From NCBI RefSeq assembly GCF_000835495.1, contig NW_015622541.1:744001-808000 (forward strand): a stretch of 64,000 nucleotides of DNA, given 5' to 3'. This document shows, piece by piece, positions 11,004 to 22,600 of this stretch. Position 1 is the stretch's first letter. Each line of letters opens with the position of its first letter. The stretch is from Cladophialophora immunda. Taxonomy: Eukaryota > Ascomycota > Eurotiomycetes > Chaetothyriales > Herpotrichiellaceae. The notes beneath the pieces were generated by a model, which ran no database searches, had not been told where the DNA came from, and saw nothing but the letters and a program-made list of their open reading frames with translations. The translations under genes and the position numbers were made by a program.

Positions 11004-12286
11004 TCATTTCGCTGCTTTTCGACTTCTCCTGGAACCCGGTACCGGCTGGGCCTTTCCTCCAGAGGACGAAGACGCACCGTTTGCTGAAGCGACTTTCTCG
11101 GTGCTCTTGTTTTGTTCTGTCTCCTTCTTTGCTGCAGCCCTCTTCTTCGCAGCCATCTTTTCCAGGTGCTCGATCTGCTTCTCACTGAATTCCCACAGCT
11201 TTTTTGCGACTTCTTCGTTTTTGACTTCCGGTCTCAAAGGCTCGTACTGTCTACATTCTTTGATCATCTTCCCGCCCGCGCCTCGACCATATTCTGCATC
11301 CATGGTGGCTAGCAGGTAGCTCTGAGCACCCTGTATCGGGGACTTGAGAATGAGCCACCATAATGGCCACGTGATCAAGTAAAGGAGGAGACCCCATATT
11401 AGACCACCCGAGAGCCAACGGCGCGTGCCCGGAGTGCGGCAATAGCCAGGGTCGATTATCAGCGCTCGAGCATTGTTGAGTTCCTTGTCCGGTCTTTTAT
11501 AGGCGTCAAGGTGCTTCTGGAATGCATATGCAAAGGTCATGACTGCTAATTTGCTTCGTCCGTACGAGGCACTTCCTGCTTTGGAAGCTTTATCAGTGGC
11601 TTCAAAGTCCAATTTTCCTCCAATGTAGCTGCTGCATGTGCTGAACAGGATTCTCACGTCTCGGTCCGGAGGTTGTGCGCGAATAGCTGGTGAGAGAATA
11701 CTGAGCAAATGGAATGTGCTGAGGTAGTTGATCATCCACTCGGCTTCCAGCCCATCCATTGTTTCCTGAGGCTTGCCAAAGTAAGGAGTCATTACATTGG
11801 CACAGAGAATGATCATGTCCAATCTTCTTGGAGGTGCGTTATCCACCCATTTCGTGGCAAAGAGTCGTATTGAGTGTAATGAAGAGAGGTCAACTTGTTC
11901 GGCGTAGATCAATTCATTGTTTGTAATCGTTCGCACATCTTCAATATAGTCCACGAGGAAAGGATCCGAGGGGGCATGATGGGTCAGGAGGATAATCTGG
12001 GCGCCTCTTGTCGCCAGTTCCTGCACAATGGCGGCGCCGATGCCTGATGTTCCTCCCTGCGAACCTTGTGTCAGAAAGCATTTGGAAGATCCGGGTTGTA
12101 TCATTTTACCGTGACCATGACGACTTTCCCATGCATAAGTCGTTCTGATCGACATCTTGCTCCGCCAAAGTACAGTTTCAACAAAGCGATGATACCTACT
12201 ATGGCTGCGCCCTCAGCGACGGTCCAGATGTAGGGGATATTTGAGAGACCTCTGCCGAAGCCCTCTGCCAGCAGAGGAATAGGCAT
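11004..12286 (-). CDS. Membrane-associated short-chain dehydrogenase/reductase
   Basis: NAD(P)-dependent SDR oxidoreductase. Two exons are read, 12286-12110 and 12056-11004, with a 53-base intron that splits the cofactor motif VMVT|GGTSGIG in phase 0; total 409 aa. An N-terminal hydrophobic helix (about 19-40) likely anchors it to a membrane. The dinucleotide-binding TGGTSGIG begins at about residue 59. The catalytic Tyr and Lys are in SYGRSKLA. The usual NNAG motif reads LCAN, an altered form. A second hydrophobic patch (SGGLIWGLLLYLITWPLWW) and a long basic, Ala/Ser-rich tail follow. The layout resembles retinol-dehydrogenase/lipid-type SDRs, but the substrate is unknown. Confidence 0.85.
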
Positions 12287-12534
12287 CGTCTGCTAGAGTT
12301 GCTCAAAACACGGGAAATGGGTAAATGCATTCAAATCTAGGTAGAATAGAAATCCATACTTTTGTAATTTGAGAGGGAACTCCGCTCAATCCGCCTATCG
12401 CAGGCGGCGGGTGCCTGAATAGCCACAGGGCAATGACGCCACAGCGCCCGATGGCATTACTTTTAGAATACCCCAAAGTTTTTCTAGGCGGTAAGACCAG
12501 CATGCCACTCTTTCAAATGTCGTATCAAGAGACC

Positions 12535-13230
12535 ATGGCAGACACGGATGAAGACTATTACCTACCGCCCCAGGATCAGCGCGTCTTTGGAGCCGGCATT
12601 CGGCGCAAGCAGATCAACTTCGTCCCCGCTTCCACTTCCGATTCACAAATACCTACATCGAAAGCGCCGACCTCGACGAACGCTGGGTCCCGGTATTTGG
12701 CTATTGTTCTACCGCAGGGTGCTCAAGGGGCGGACAGCGACATTGCTGAAGCTAAGGACCAAGATTCAGACGCTTCCAAGCCTCAAGCCTTATGCGCAAT
12801 CTGCAATCAACCCATTTCATCCACCGACGCTCTATCCATAAATCATGAGACCTCAATCGCGCATCAAGTATGCCTGACACATTCTTACCCGCCGTCCAAC
12901 CTTGACCGCGATCGTGTTGGTCTACGGTACTTGTCGAGTTATGGCTGGGATCCCGATTCTCGAAGAGGGTTGGGTGCCAGAGAAGAGGGTATCAGAGTAC
13001 CTATTAAGACGAAAGAGAAAAACGATACGGTGGGTCTGCGAGAGACAGTCGACGAGGACGAGATGAACGTGGTAAAGAAGAAGCATAACCCAAAGAATGA
13101 GGACAAGATCGTGAAGTTGAATGCAAAACAGGTCCGGATCCTGGACGACGAAGCGAAGAAACGGGCGGAGAAGTTGAGACAGTTGTTCTACGGTCCGGAT
13201 CTGGAGAAATACTTGGGTCCCAACAGTTGA
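12535..13230 (+). CDS. G-patch domain protein
   Basis: Likely nucleic-acid-associated protein; G-patch domains often activate DEAH helicases such as Prp43. The ATG at 12535 sits in a good context (gaccatgg) and gives 231 aa; an in-frame ATG at 12433 would add 34 residues of uncertain status. The N-terminal part is acidic then Ser/Thr-rich. A Cys pair (CAICNQPI) lies at about 86-93. The G-patch-like segment SYGWDPDSRRGLGAREEG follows, then a Lys/Glu-rich C-terminal helix ending in LFYGPDLEKYLG. The arrangement recalls GPANK1-like proteins. Specific partners cannot be told. Confidence 0.8.
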   Translation: MADTDEDYYLPPQDQRVFGAGIRRKQINFVPASTSDSQIPTSKAPTSTNAGSRYLAIVLPQGAQGADSDIAEAKDQDSDASKPQALCAICNQPISSTDALSINHETSIAHQVCLTHSYPPSNLDRDRVGLRYLSSYGWDPDSRRGLGAREEGIRVPIKTKEKNDTVGLRETVDEDEMNVVKKKHNPKNEDKIVKLNAKQVRILDDEAKKRAEKLRQLFYGPDLEKYLGPNS

Positions 13231-13401
13231 TGATCCAACATCTCCGACTCGATGAAGCTGGCTCGAATTGTATATGGGCAGAACCTGGCCATCTCCCATG
13301 CAGTGACCAAGACGGGATTACATGACTATACACACCCTCCGCCAGTCCCCTCCTCCACCCACCGACGCCACGCTAAGTCACCATCATACAAGCATGCGCT
13401 T

Positions 13402-15567
13402 CTAATGCTTCTTGAACAGCCCTAGGTGTTTCTTCTCCTTATCTTTCTTCAATTTGTGGTGGCCACTATCAGCGGACGGCGATTGGTATGGTTGTGGTGG
13501 TTTTGACGAGGTTGGCGCTGTTCCCACTCCGGGGCGCACGCCATTCTGTGGCCCCCTGCCACCGAGATTCATGTTTGCCATCGCTTCGGTCGGTGGTCGA
13601 ACCCTGTCAGGCTGTCTGCCATTTGCAGGCTGTTGAGGTCTTGGTTGCTGCTGAGCCTGTGGAGGAGGCTCCGACATCCATGCTGGTAGCCGCGGGGCGG
13701 CTCGATCCATTGGCAGATCCAGCTGCCTTCGCCCAGCACTGAGTTGGCTCACTTGCCGCAGGAAGGTTTTAGGTGTTATCATATGGGTTGTCGCAAGGAA
13801 AACTTCTTTCCCAGCCATCTGTGAGACTTCATAGCAGGCTCGTGCTTCGGCGTAGGTCGCGCCGCCGGCCACGAACACAATAATGCGTTGGCGCGGCTTG
13901 TTAGATTGAGATCGAGTCTGAGCCCACGTGGGCTTGCCTGTATTTCTCAGCGAAGTCTGGGAGACGCTCATCTGGCTATTTGGATCATTGAGATGTGGCT
14001 TCACGGGAGGGAACACCGTAACATCCAATGTACCCTGGCATTGCTCCTCGAGCATGAACCTCAGAGCCGGCTCAAAGCGTGACAAACTCACTTCCTCCAT
14101 GTTAGTGACATCTCTGACCTTCGGTGGGAATAATGGCGGTGGAGTGGGTGTCGCATCTTTCAACTGCTTCTCAATCCTAGCACCCAGAGTTATCAGGTTA
14201 TAGATGATTTCCCCATCCATCGGCGAGAGCTCGCCATGACACCGCAGCTTTTCGATGTCTCCCCTCAGAATGCCATTCTTGTACAAAATGTATAAAATCA
14301 AAAGTCGGACCCGATCTTCATGGACAACACTGTCATCATCAAGCAGTCTGACAACCTGATCTGCCAGATTCTTTGGTTTCTTGTTCTCCTCGTCAAGTCC
14401 TGTGGCAAGCGATTGTTCGACAGAGACCACATCCAGGAGCTTACGGTCCGCAAAGATTTTTGCGCACTTTTCGGCCATGTCGATATGAAGTGAAAACGCT
14501 TCTTTGCCTTCCTGGAATTCTGGAAGTCCCGCCAACATGTCCTTGATGGTGTTGATACTCGCAGGTTGTCCATCGTTGTCGGCAAATTGTGGATTTTTGG
14601 CTTGGAACTTCCTGAACTCTTCGCTCAACTGCACGAGAAGATCTTTCATGTGCATATGTCGGTGAGCGACCCAAAGGTTATCTTTCTCGGAAATCTCAAC
14701 ATCTTTTTCTTCTTGGTCCGGTTGACCTCTCCTGATGACGTTTCTGTATGTTATTTTGTCCTCGTCGTCTCGTATCGGCAAGAGATCCATTGCCATGGCT
14801 TGATATGTTAATTCGTGGACGAATGGCGACATCAGATCCATGGACCGGTCTGTGATCAGTAGAACCGCTCGTGGCCGGTTACCAGGGTTCTGGGGGGGGA
14901 AGTCATTCCGCGGATCGCGAGCATAGTCGTCCAACGCACTCTGTACGAAGCTGGCAAGATGATAGCACAGAACATCAGCAGCATGTCTCTGATGCTCTTT
15001 AGGCTTGTAGAATCGAATCAAAGGGTACTCGCCGAGCGATACGCATATTGACACGATTTTCTGGGTTATGCTGTCCAGGTGGTCCTTAACCAACGAGTCG
15101 CAAGCTGGGTGAAAGAGTAAATGAAAACTCCATGGTTGTCGAAATGTGACCAGGTTGCATTCTCGCGGAAAATACTCGATGTTCAGTGTCCGAGATTCGA
15201 CAATCGACTGTGCTCGAGACTCTGAGCGAAACAGCTCTTCCCCAAGGTTCCTCGGTAGCTGGGAGGTCCAGATAAGGTGAGAACGTCGGTATCTCTTTCG
15301 ACTGAGATCAGCCTTGAGGCTTTCGACTATATGCGGTAGAGGGGAAAGGAGGTAAATCGCGTCGGTGTCGGAGAGGGTCTGCCTGCGATCTTCGAGGAGT
15401 TCGATGTTGGTTATGTTGGCATTCAGGATGTCATCCTCTTTACAAACGTTGTACACAACCCGTTTGCTTTGCTCGTCCAAGATCAAGACTTTCCAATCTC
15501 GCCCACTGGTAGCCCGAATCGTGCCTAATACGATATTCCGTTGGATCTCGAGGATGGAGGTTGCCAT
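13402..15567 (-). CDS. SEC1: Sec1/Munc18-family syntaxin-binding protein
   Basis: SM protein that binds plasma-membrane syntaxin/SNARE complexes and is required for exocytosis, including hyphal tip growth. The ATG at 15567 starts a single-exon protein of 721 aa; the frame stays open three codons upstream but without another ATG. Recognisable parts are the N-terminal domain start SILEIQRNIVLGTIR, the stretch PRAVLLITDRSMDLMSPFVHELTYQ, the mid-region TYQAMAMDLLPI and the late region IIVFVAGGATYAEARACYEV, all in Sec1 order. The last roughly 90 residues are Pro/Gln/Ser-rich and low-complexity, ending in a Lys-rich tip, as in other filamentous-fungal Sec1 proteins. It shares a 402-base divergent promoter with the Suv3 gene. 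Confidence 0.93.
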   Translation of the reverse strand: MATSILEIQRNIVLGTIRATSGRDWKVLILDEQSKRVVYNVCKEDDILNANITNIELLEDRRQTLSDTDAIYLLSPLPHIVESLKADLSRKRYRRSHLIWTSQLPRNLGEELFRSESRAQSIVESRTLNIEYFPRECNLVTFRQPWSFHLLFHPACDSLVKDHLDSITQKIVSICVSLGEYPLIRFYKPKEHQRHAADVLCYHLASFVQSALDDYARDPRNDFPPQNPGNRPRAVLLITDRSMDLMSPFVHELTYQAMAMDLLPIRDDEDKITYRNVIRRGQPDQEEKDVEISEKDNLWVAHRHMHMKDLLVQLSEEFRKFQAKNPQFADNDGQPASINTIKDMLAGLPEFQEGKEAFSLHIDMAEKCAKIFADRKLLDVVSVEQSLATGLDEENKKPKNLADQVVRLLDDDSVVHEDRVRLLILYILYKNGILRGDIEKLRCHGELSPMDGEIIYNLITLGARIEKQLKDATPTPPPLFPPKVRDVTNMEEVSLSRFEPALRFMLEEQCQGTLDVTVFPPVKPHLNDPNSQMSVSQTSLRNTGKPTWAQTRSQSNKPRQRIIVFVAGGATYAEARACYEVSQMAGKEVFLATTHMITPKTFLRQVSQLSAGRRQLDLPMDRAAPRLPAWMSEPPPQAQQQPRPQQPANGRQPDRVRPPTEAMANMNLGGRGPQNGVRPGVGTAPTSSKPPQPYQSPSADSGHHKLKKDKEKKHLGLFKKH

Positions 15568-15969
15568 GACCGGCACAAGTGTTCAGAGCGGAAGGCCTTG
15601 CTTACATACTCATGAAAATGAGATGACTTCGAGACTCTGTACGCACTGTTTGTTAAATGCTGAACAAGACGTTCCTGTTTCATGTGTGCATGCGCCGATG
15701 GGCGTTGCTGTGGGGTGGGATACTTTGTCGCAGGCCGCTGTGGTGACATCGGGCCGCACTCCAGCCTCGCCCCCAGGGCGGGTTTACCACGTGATAAGGC
15801 TGAATATGTCGCCAACTTTTATCGATGACGATGAAGACTCGGATTCCCTCATTCCCCAATCCTATACGACAGCGTTAGAAGGAGGTTTGCGTGGGCAGTG
15901 CATCTCACATTCTTAGCTTTCGGTGTCCTCCCGAAGCTTTGCTACGACACTGCTTGCATTTGCCCGGGT
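15568..15969. promoter_or_regulatory. Divergent promoter between SEC1 and SUV3
   Basis: A 402-base gap between two outward-reading genes. It contains a palindromic E-box CACGTG at 15788-15793 that overlaps a GATAAG box at 15793-15798. Either could be a factor site (bHLH and GATA types respectively), but neither is proven. Confidence 0.4.
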
Positions 15970-18308
15970 ATGTTCACTCCTTCAACCAGTCGAGCGCCAT
16001 GCCTCTTCTGTTCATTTCGAGCCATCTTTCCATCGACGCAGAACCGATGTTCTGCCAACATCCGCGCCTTCTCTACCACCGCTGGTCGGACAGATCGAAG
16101 ACACCATAAAACCTCTCTCGCCGTCAGATCCGTTCTCTCTGAGCCTTCGAAGTCTCGTCGATCAAGTCGGCGTCCAGTCCCCAAAACGCTCCAGATCTCA
16201 CCCGATGCGAGTTACAACCGTGTCCGCGTCAGCTTGTCAAAACTAAAGAAGCACTTGGAGTCCACCAGGGTGACAGCGGAATCAGAAGTTACACAATTTG
16301 CGGCGCTCGATCCTCGTGGGATCTACTGGCCCGCATTCAGAGAACGCCTCGAAAATACACTTACCGCACGGGGTGACTCTGAGGGTGCGGATTTTGACGG
16401 CCTGATATATGACATTGGCCGTGCTCAGTTAGGCGACTGGCAGACTGAACTGCCGAGAGTACTACATTTTGGCTTCATTGATTATGTCCTTTTGAGAAAG
16501 GCACAAGATACTCCGCAGGAACGTTCGGCGCTCGACGATCTGCAATTCCCTACAGAATGGTATACCAATGCCCGGCAAGTGCAAAGAGATGTCCATTTGC
16601 ACATCGGCCCGACCAATTCTGGGAAAACCTACAATGCCCTGAAAAGGCTCGAGGAGAGTGGAGACGGTTTCTACGCTGGCCCTCTACGGCTGCTAGCCCA
16701 TGAGGTGTACTCGAGATTCAAAGCGAAGGCCGTCCCTTGTGACCTTATAACCGGAGACGATGTCAGACTAGAGGATGATCCCAATACGAAGCTACGTGCC
16801 TCGACCGTAGAAATGGTCGACATCTCTGCCCGATTTGAGGTTGCCGTGATCGACGAGGTGCAGATGATGGCTGACCAGGATCGAGGTTGGGCATGGACTC
16901 GAGCTTTCCTTGGTGCCAATGCAAAAGAAGTCCACATCTGCGGGGAGACGAGAGTGCTCCCCCTTGTCCGAGAACTAACAGCAAGCACCGGTGATATACT
17001 TCATGTGCACGAGTATAAGAGACTTAATCCGCTCAAAGTCATGACAAAGAGTCTGCGAGGAGACCTCAAAAACCTACGCAAGGGGGACTGCATTGTGGCA
17101 TTTTCGGTCGTTAATATACACGCACTGAAAAAACAAATCGAGCTGGACACAGGTCGTCGTTGTGCAATTGTATACGGAAGTCTTCCTCCCGAAACCCGGG
17201 CGCAGCAAGCTGCTCTGTTCAATGATCCCAATAATGACTACGATTTCCTGGTGGCAAGCGATGCGATTGGCATGGGATTGAATCTGTAAGTGGGTTTTGA
17301 TGTATTCGAGGAATGCAAATCTAACGTCTGGTCAGGAGCGTGAAGCGCATTGTCTTTCATAGCGTTTCAAAGTTTAACGGGACCTCCATTGTGCAACTGT
17401 CTACCGCTCAAATCAAACAAATTGGTGGACGAGCCGGACGCTTTCGAAACGCACATCAAGCCATGCATAACACCGCGGCCGCTTCAGAGTCGAATGTGGG
17501 ATTGGTCACGACTCTCAATGATGAGGACTTAGCTCTTGTACGAGCTGCTATGGATTCGGAGGCTGCGCCAATCAAAAGAGCGGGTATGCTACCACCCGCT
17601 GAGGCCATGGAGGAGCTCGAGGGTCGTTTGCCCAAAGGGATTCCTTTTGAATACATCCTGAGGCGCCTGTGTGGGAAAGCTGCCACGCACGAGCGATTCC
17701 GGGTATGCAGCATTCGAGATCAAAGTCGAATTTCTCGAGTGATCGAACCTGTCCGAGAGTTGACCATGACCCAACGCATCATGTTGACTGCCGCACCAGC
17801 CACTTCTGCCTCGCAAGCAATGGACGAGGTTATGAGAGCGTTCGCGAGATGTGTGGCGGAGCGGAGACAGGTGACAATCATCGACATACCTGAAGTGCAA
17901 CTAGAGGTTCTTGAGAAGCCGATTTCGGGAGACCGAGCATACCTGGAAAGTTTGGAAGACCTCCACAAGTCCCTAGTCCTGTACCTCTGGCTCAGTTACA
18001 GATTCTTGGGCATCTTCAAAGACAGGGAAATGGCTGTATACGCCAAAGAGCTGGCAGAAGAGCGAATCAACACCTGTCTCCTTGAGTTTTCTGCCAATCC
18101 CGACCTACGCAAGCGAGTTTTATCGTACAAAAAGAGGATGAGTCTTCCTCAAATCGACACCGAAGAAGGCGAGACAACTAATCAAGGATCTCGATCGGAG
18201 CTGCCAGAAGAAGCCGAGGCCCTTCCTGTGAACTGGATTAGGGGTTCTCCTGCGGTTGAATTCGAGGAATCTCCGCCTATACAATCCTACAACGTGGCAC
18301 ACGGCTGA
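15970..18308 (+). CDS. SUV3: Suv3-type mitochondrial ATP-dependent RNA helicase
   Basis: DExH-type helicase of the mitochondrial RNA degradosome. Two exons are read, 15970-17285 and 17336-18308 (50-base intron, phase 2), for 762 aa. The N-terminus looks like a matrix-targeting sequence with RAFSTTAGR. Walker A is GPTNSGKT (213-220), motif II DEVQMM, and later motifs include CGETRVLPLVRE, ASDAIGMGLNL and the QIGGRAGRF arginine-finger motif just after the intron. The Suv3 C-terminal helical region follows. The frame is open upstream of 15970 but holds no further ATG there. The start codon also lies inside a GTATGT that could act as a splice donor, so the extreme N-terminus is uncertain. A rival frame over 15923-16246 also looks presequence-like but stops. 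Confidence 0.93.
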
Positions 18309-18665
18309 ATTTGAGGGTACTCATGCAGCTGTTTCACGATATGTGCCAAAGTCACACTCTGCCAGAGACAGCTTGGCGTACTCAATGAGGACAGCGTGCA
18401 GTGCCCTTGAGAAACACCGCAGTGTATCTGGCGGGTATTGTCAAAGTCCCATTGCAAACATACCCTGCAGAGTCCGAAGCAGAAACTGTTCTCGGCAAAT
18501 ACCAAGAAGTCACGATGTACACAAGCAACGAAAGTGTAGCAGTGGATGATTTCCATTGTATTGCTAGTGTGCTACCGTGTACCAAATCTTTTTTTTTTCG
18601 CTAATACCCATCTCAATGCTTCCTTGAAGGAATCGGGGTTATGCCGGTCTTTTCACTTGACACGC
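18309..18665. other. Convergent 3' gap
   Basis: About 357 bases between the ends of Suv3 and of the small minus-strand gene. It carries a run of T at about 18590. No gene seen. Confidence 0.4.
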
Positions 18666-19086
18666 TCATCGTTGGGTAACCACCTTGTCAGCACCGCCGG
18701 CCGACGGGTTGGATGCTGCCATTTCGCGAGCGAGTTGATCCTCGGTCTTTTTGTTGCCATGTAGGATCAATCGGTTCAAGAAGCTCCCTGGCTTGCCTGC
18801 GTCATGTCCTTCTTTCTCTGCATCATCGGCCTCTTTGGTGACATAGTCCATGGTTTCTTCATCAGCCGAGTCGACGTCGTCAAAGTCGGCTGGACAATGT
18901 TAGTTACGGTTATGTCCAACAGTAAGGGACAGCGAATAGGATCGTGTGGATGAAAGACGGTCATGCTCAAGCTTTGTATTAACTACTGTAGTAGCATTCC
19001 AGAGAAGATGAAAAGCAAGCAATGTACATACGTTCTTTGTCTTTGTGGCTGAGACGGCGCTTGATCTTTGCTCGAATGCTGTCCAT
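18666..19086 (-). CDS. Small conserved-looking charged protein, unknown
   Basis: Two exons are read, 19086-19032 and 18889-18666, joined in phase 1 over a 142-base intron with donor GTATGT and acceptor GTCCAG; the product has 92 aa. It opens with a basic stretch (MDSIRAKIKRRLSHKDKE), then an acidic one (PDFDDVDSADEETMDYV), then a polar segment ending in AGGADKVVTQR. There is no membrane segment or signal peptide. The clean splice, strong charge pattern and position in a housekeeping block support a real gene. No function is recognised. Confidence 0.65.
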
Positions 19087-19654
19087 TTTCGATGACAACG
19101 ATGAGGATAGGCTAGGCTAAGGTGGAACTCTGTACAAAACGCAAGGACCGCGAGGAGAGTTCTCTGTAGGAGTGTAAAGAATAGCTGGAAGAGAAAACAA
19201 AGACGGATTGCAGACTGTGAAGGCGGGGTGAAGGGTACCTTTTTCTACTTTGCTCGAGCTGATTCAAAGAGGGGTGGGTGATCTACCGACATTGATGCAG
19301 GCACCGTCGTCACCATCCACTGTGCCATTGTAATGCCATTCAGGGCCTCGACTCAAGAAAGACCCTGCCATTCCCATAGTCAGAGATCGAGCCCATTCGC
19401 CAGGCGCCGCCAACCGAACCAACAGAGGTTGGGCGACCTGCGCCACCAAATCGCCGCCACCCAGATCGAGCCAACCCAAGCGAGCGGAGTTCATTTGATC
19501 CGCAGGCTGCATCCCGCTTTCGCTTTCTCAAAATTTCCATGTCCATCTCCGACACCGAGAACCCAAACACCAAGGGCCGACAACTGGCTGGACCAGGCCC
19601 GCCCTTACACGATAATTCCACACCGTCCGGATAGAGGCTCACCTTTGGCCAGCC
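19087..19654. promoter_or_regulatory. Divergent promoter between the 92-aa gene and PRP22
   Basis: A 568-base gap between two outward-reading genes. The half near Prp22 is rich in C and A, as fungal 5' leaders often are. I see no distinct operator or gene. Confidence 0.4.
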
Positions 19655-22600
19655 ATGGACGACTTCACCTCCCTCGAACTGCTGTCGCTCGTTTCCAGAG
19701 TCACCTCCGAACTGCAAAACCACTTGGGAATCAACGACAAAACTCTCGCCGAGTTCGTCATCGACCAACATGAAAAATGTGGAGGGAACCTGGACAAGTT
19801 CAAGGAGGCCCTGGCGGGCATGGGAGCGGAGTTTCCCAACAGCCTGGTTGAGAGTATCGATCGGCTGATCAGGACGATGCATCCCAAGTACAAAAGAGTC
19901 GAGAAACAACCCGTGCAGGGAAATGGTACTTCGGACTTGGACGAGTTGGATGCGATCGGACGCAAAGCGAAAGTTTTCAAGGGCCTTGCAGTTCCAGATC
20001 GCGAACAGCCTTGGACCGACTCCGAGGATGACATCGCTGCACAGAAGGCGAAGCGGGCAAATCACTCCGCAGAGGACGACACCTTTGCACTTCTCGAAGG
20101 ACTTGCAGGAAACTCAAGGAATGGCACAAATGGCACAACCGAAAGGAACAGGAAGAGAAGTCGCAGTCCCGGTCGTGACGACTATGCAAGAGACCGAGAA
20201 CCAAGACGCAAATACTGGTCCCGAAGTCCGAGCCCTCGCGAGGAGAAGAGGTCGCGCAGGTACCAAGATGAGGGCTACGAAGACAGAAATAGGGATTACA
20301 GAGACCGGTACGACGACAGACGAAATGGGCACCATAAGAGCAGGCGACGCGACTATGATGAACACGATGATTTTCGCAGGCCGCCACCTCGTGAAGTCGA
20401 TGATCAACCCGTGCTCTATAAAGTCTACGATGCAGTGATCAATGGAATCAAAGACTTTGGAGCATTTGCTAGTCTTCAAGGTGTCAAAGGCAATGTCAGC
20501 GGACTGATTCACGTCTCGGCTATCCAAGAAGGCGCGAGGGTCAACCACCCGTCGGACCTCCTATCTCGTGGACAGCACGTGAAGGTCAAAGTTGTCAAGA
20601 TGGAAAACAACAAGGTCAGCTTGTCGATGAAAGAGGTTGATCAGGTTACTGGACAAGATCTTGTTCCTTCTAGGAGGATAGCCTCTGGCGCCAATATGGA
20701 ACGGCTCAATGGTCTGCCGTCTGACGACCGGTATGGAAATTTAAGCAGCACAGTCCCCGTTATTGAAGACGGCTACACCTCGAAGCCTGGCAAGGGGCGA
20801 AAGAGATTAACGTCCCCGGAACGATGGGAAATCAAGCAACTCATTGCCTCAGGTGCAATATCCGCACAGGACTATCCCGATATCGACGAGGAATACAACG
20901 CCACCTTGAACGGAGAAGACGAGTTTGAGGAGGAGGAAGATATAGATATTGAGGTCCGAGAAGAGGAGCCGCCCTTCCTCGCAGGTCAAACCAAGCTGTC
21001 CCTGGAATTGTCACCTATTCGAGTTGTGAAAGCCCCCGAAGGATCTTTGAACAGGGCGGCTCAAGCTGGTACAAATCTATCAAAGGAGAGGAAAGATCTC
21101 AAGCAACAGGAAGCAGCCGAGCGAGCCGCGGAAGAGGCATCCAAAGTCGATCTCAACGCGCAATGGCAAGATCCGATGATCAACCCTGAGCAGAGAAAGT
21201 TCGCGTCGGATCTGCGACAAGCCCAGCAACAATCCTCTCGAGCTATAGAAGCTGTCCCTGAGTGGAAACGAGCAACCCAAGGCAAAAACCAGTCTTACGG
21301 TCGCAGGACAGACATGACCATTAAGCAGCAAAGGGAGTCACTTCCAGTCTTCAACTTTCGCAAACAATTGCTCGAGGCTGTTGCAGCGAATCAGTTACTT
21401 ATCGTGGTGGGAGATACCGGTTCTGGTAAGACCACCCAGCTCACCCAATATCTTGCTGAGGCCGGGTATGCGAACAACGGCATGATCGGTTGTACCCAGC
21501 CTCGCCGCGTCGCAGCCATGTCGGTCGCGAAGCGTGTCTCCGAGGAGGTTGGGAGTGAACTGGGAAAAGAAGTCGGCTATACGATTCGTTTCGAGGATCG
21601 AACCTCGCCAGACACGAGGATCAAATACATGACTGATGGAATGCTTCAGCGAGAGATTCTACTGGATCCGGATCTCAGGCGCTATAGCGTCATTATGCTG
21701 GACGAAGCACACGAGAGAACCATTGCCACCGACGTTTTGTTTGGGCTCCTCAAGAAAACACTAAAAAGGCGGCCTGATCTGAAGCTGATCGTCACCTCAG
21801 CCACTCTCGATGCGGACAAGTTCTCTGAATACTTCAACCAGTGCCCCATCTTTTCCATTCCCGGTCGAACGTTCCCAGTCGAAATCATGTATTCAAGAGA
21901 ACCTGAGGAAGACTATTTGGACGCGGCGCTGACGACTGTCATGCAAATTCATCTAACCGAACCGCCGGGTGATATCCTTCTGTTCTTGACTGGACAAGAA
22001 GAGATCGACACCAGCTGCGAAGTTCTGTACGAAAGAATGAAGGCTTTGGGACCTAGTGTTCCGGAACTGGTCATTCTACCGGTCTATTCTGCTCTTCCCA
22101 GCGAAATGCAGAGCCGGATTTTCGAGCCTGCGCCGCCTGGTGGCCGAAAGGTTGTTATCGCTACGAACATCGCTGAAACGTCTATCACTATCGACGGAAT
22201 TTATTACGTGATCGACCCCGGGTTTGTCAAGCAGAACGCCTATGATCCAAAGCTCGGAATGGATTCGCTAGTTGTAACTCCAATTTCTCAAGCACAAGCC
22301 AAACAAAGAGCCGGTCGGGCAGGGAGAACAGGGCCAGGCAAATGCTTCCGCCTATACACCGAAGCAGCATATCAGTCTGAAATGCTACCTACCTCCATAC
22401 CAGAAATTCAGCGTCAGAATCTTTCGAACACGATCCTTATGCTCAAAGCAATGGGCATCAACGATCTTCTACATTTCGACTTCATGGATCCACCACCGAC
22501 GAACACTATGTTAACAGCCCTCGAAGAACTCTACGCACTCTCCGCCCTCGATGATGAAGGTCTTCTCACAAGACTAGGACGTAAAATGGCCGATTTCCCC

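Noticed and set aside
15898..16246. Alternative N-terminal readings of Suv3
   Set aside because: Both earlier openings begin without ATG; the rival frame stops at 16246 before any helicase motif. Kept only as a caution on the start.
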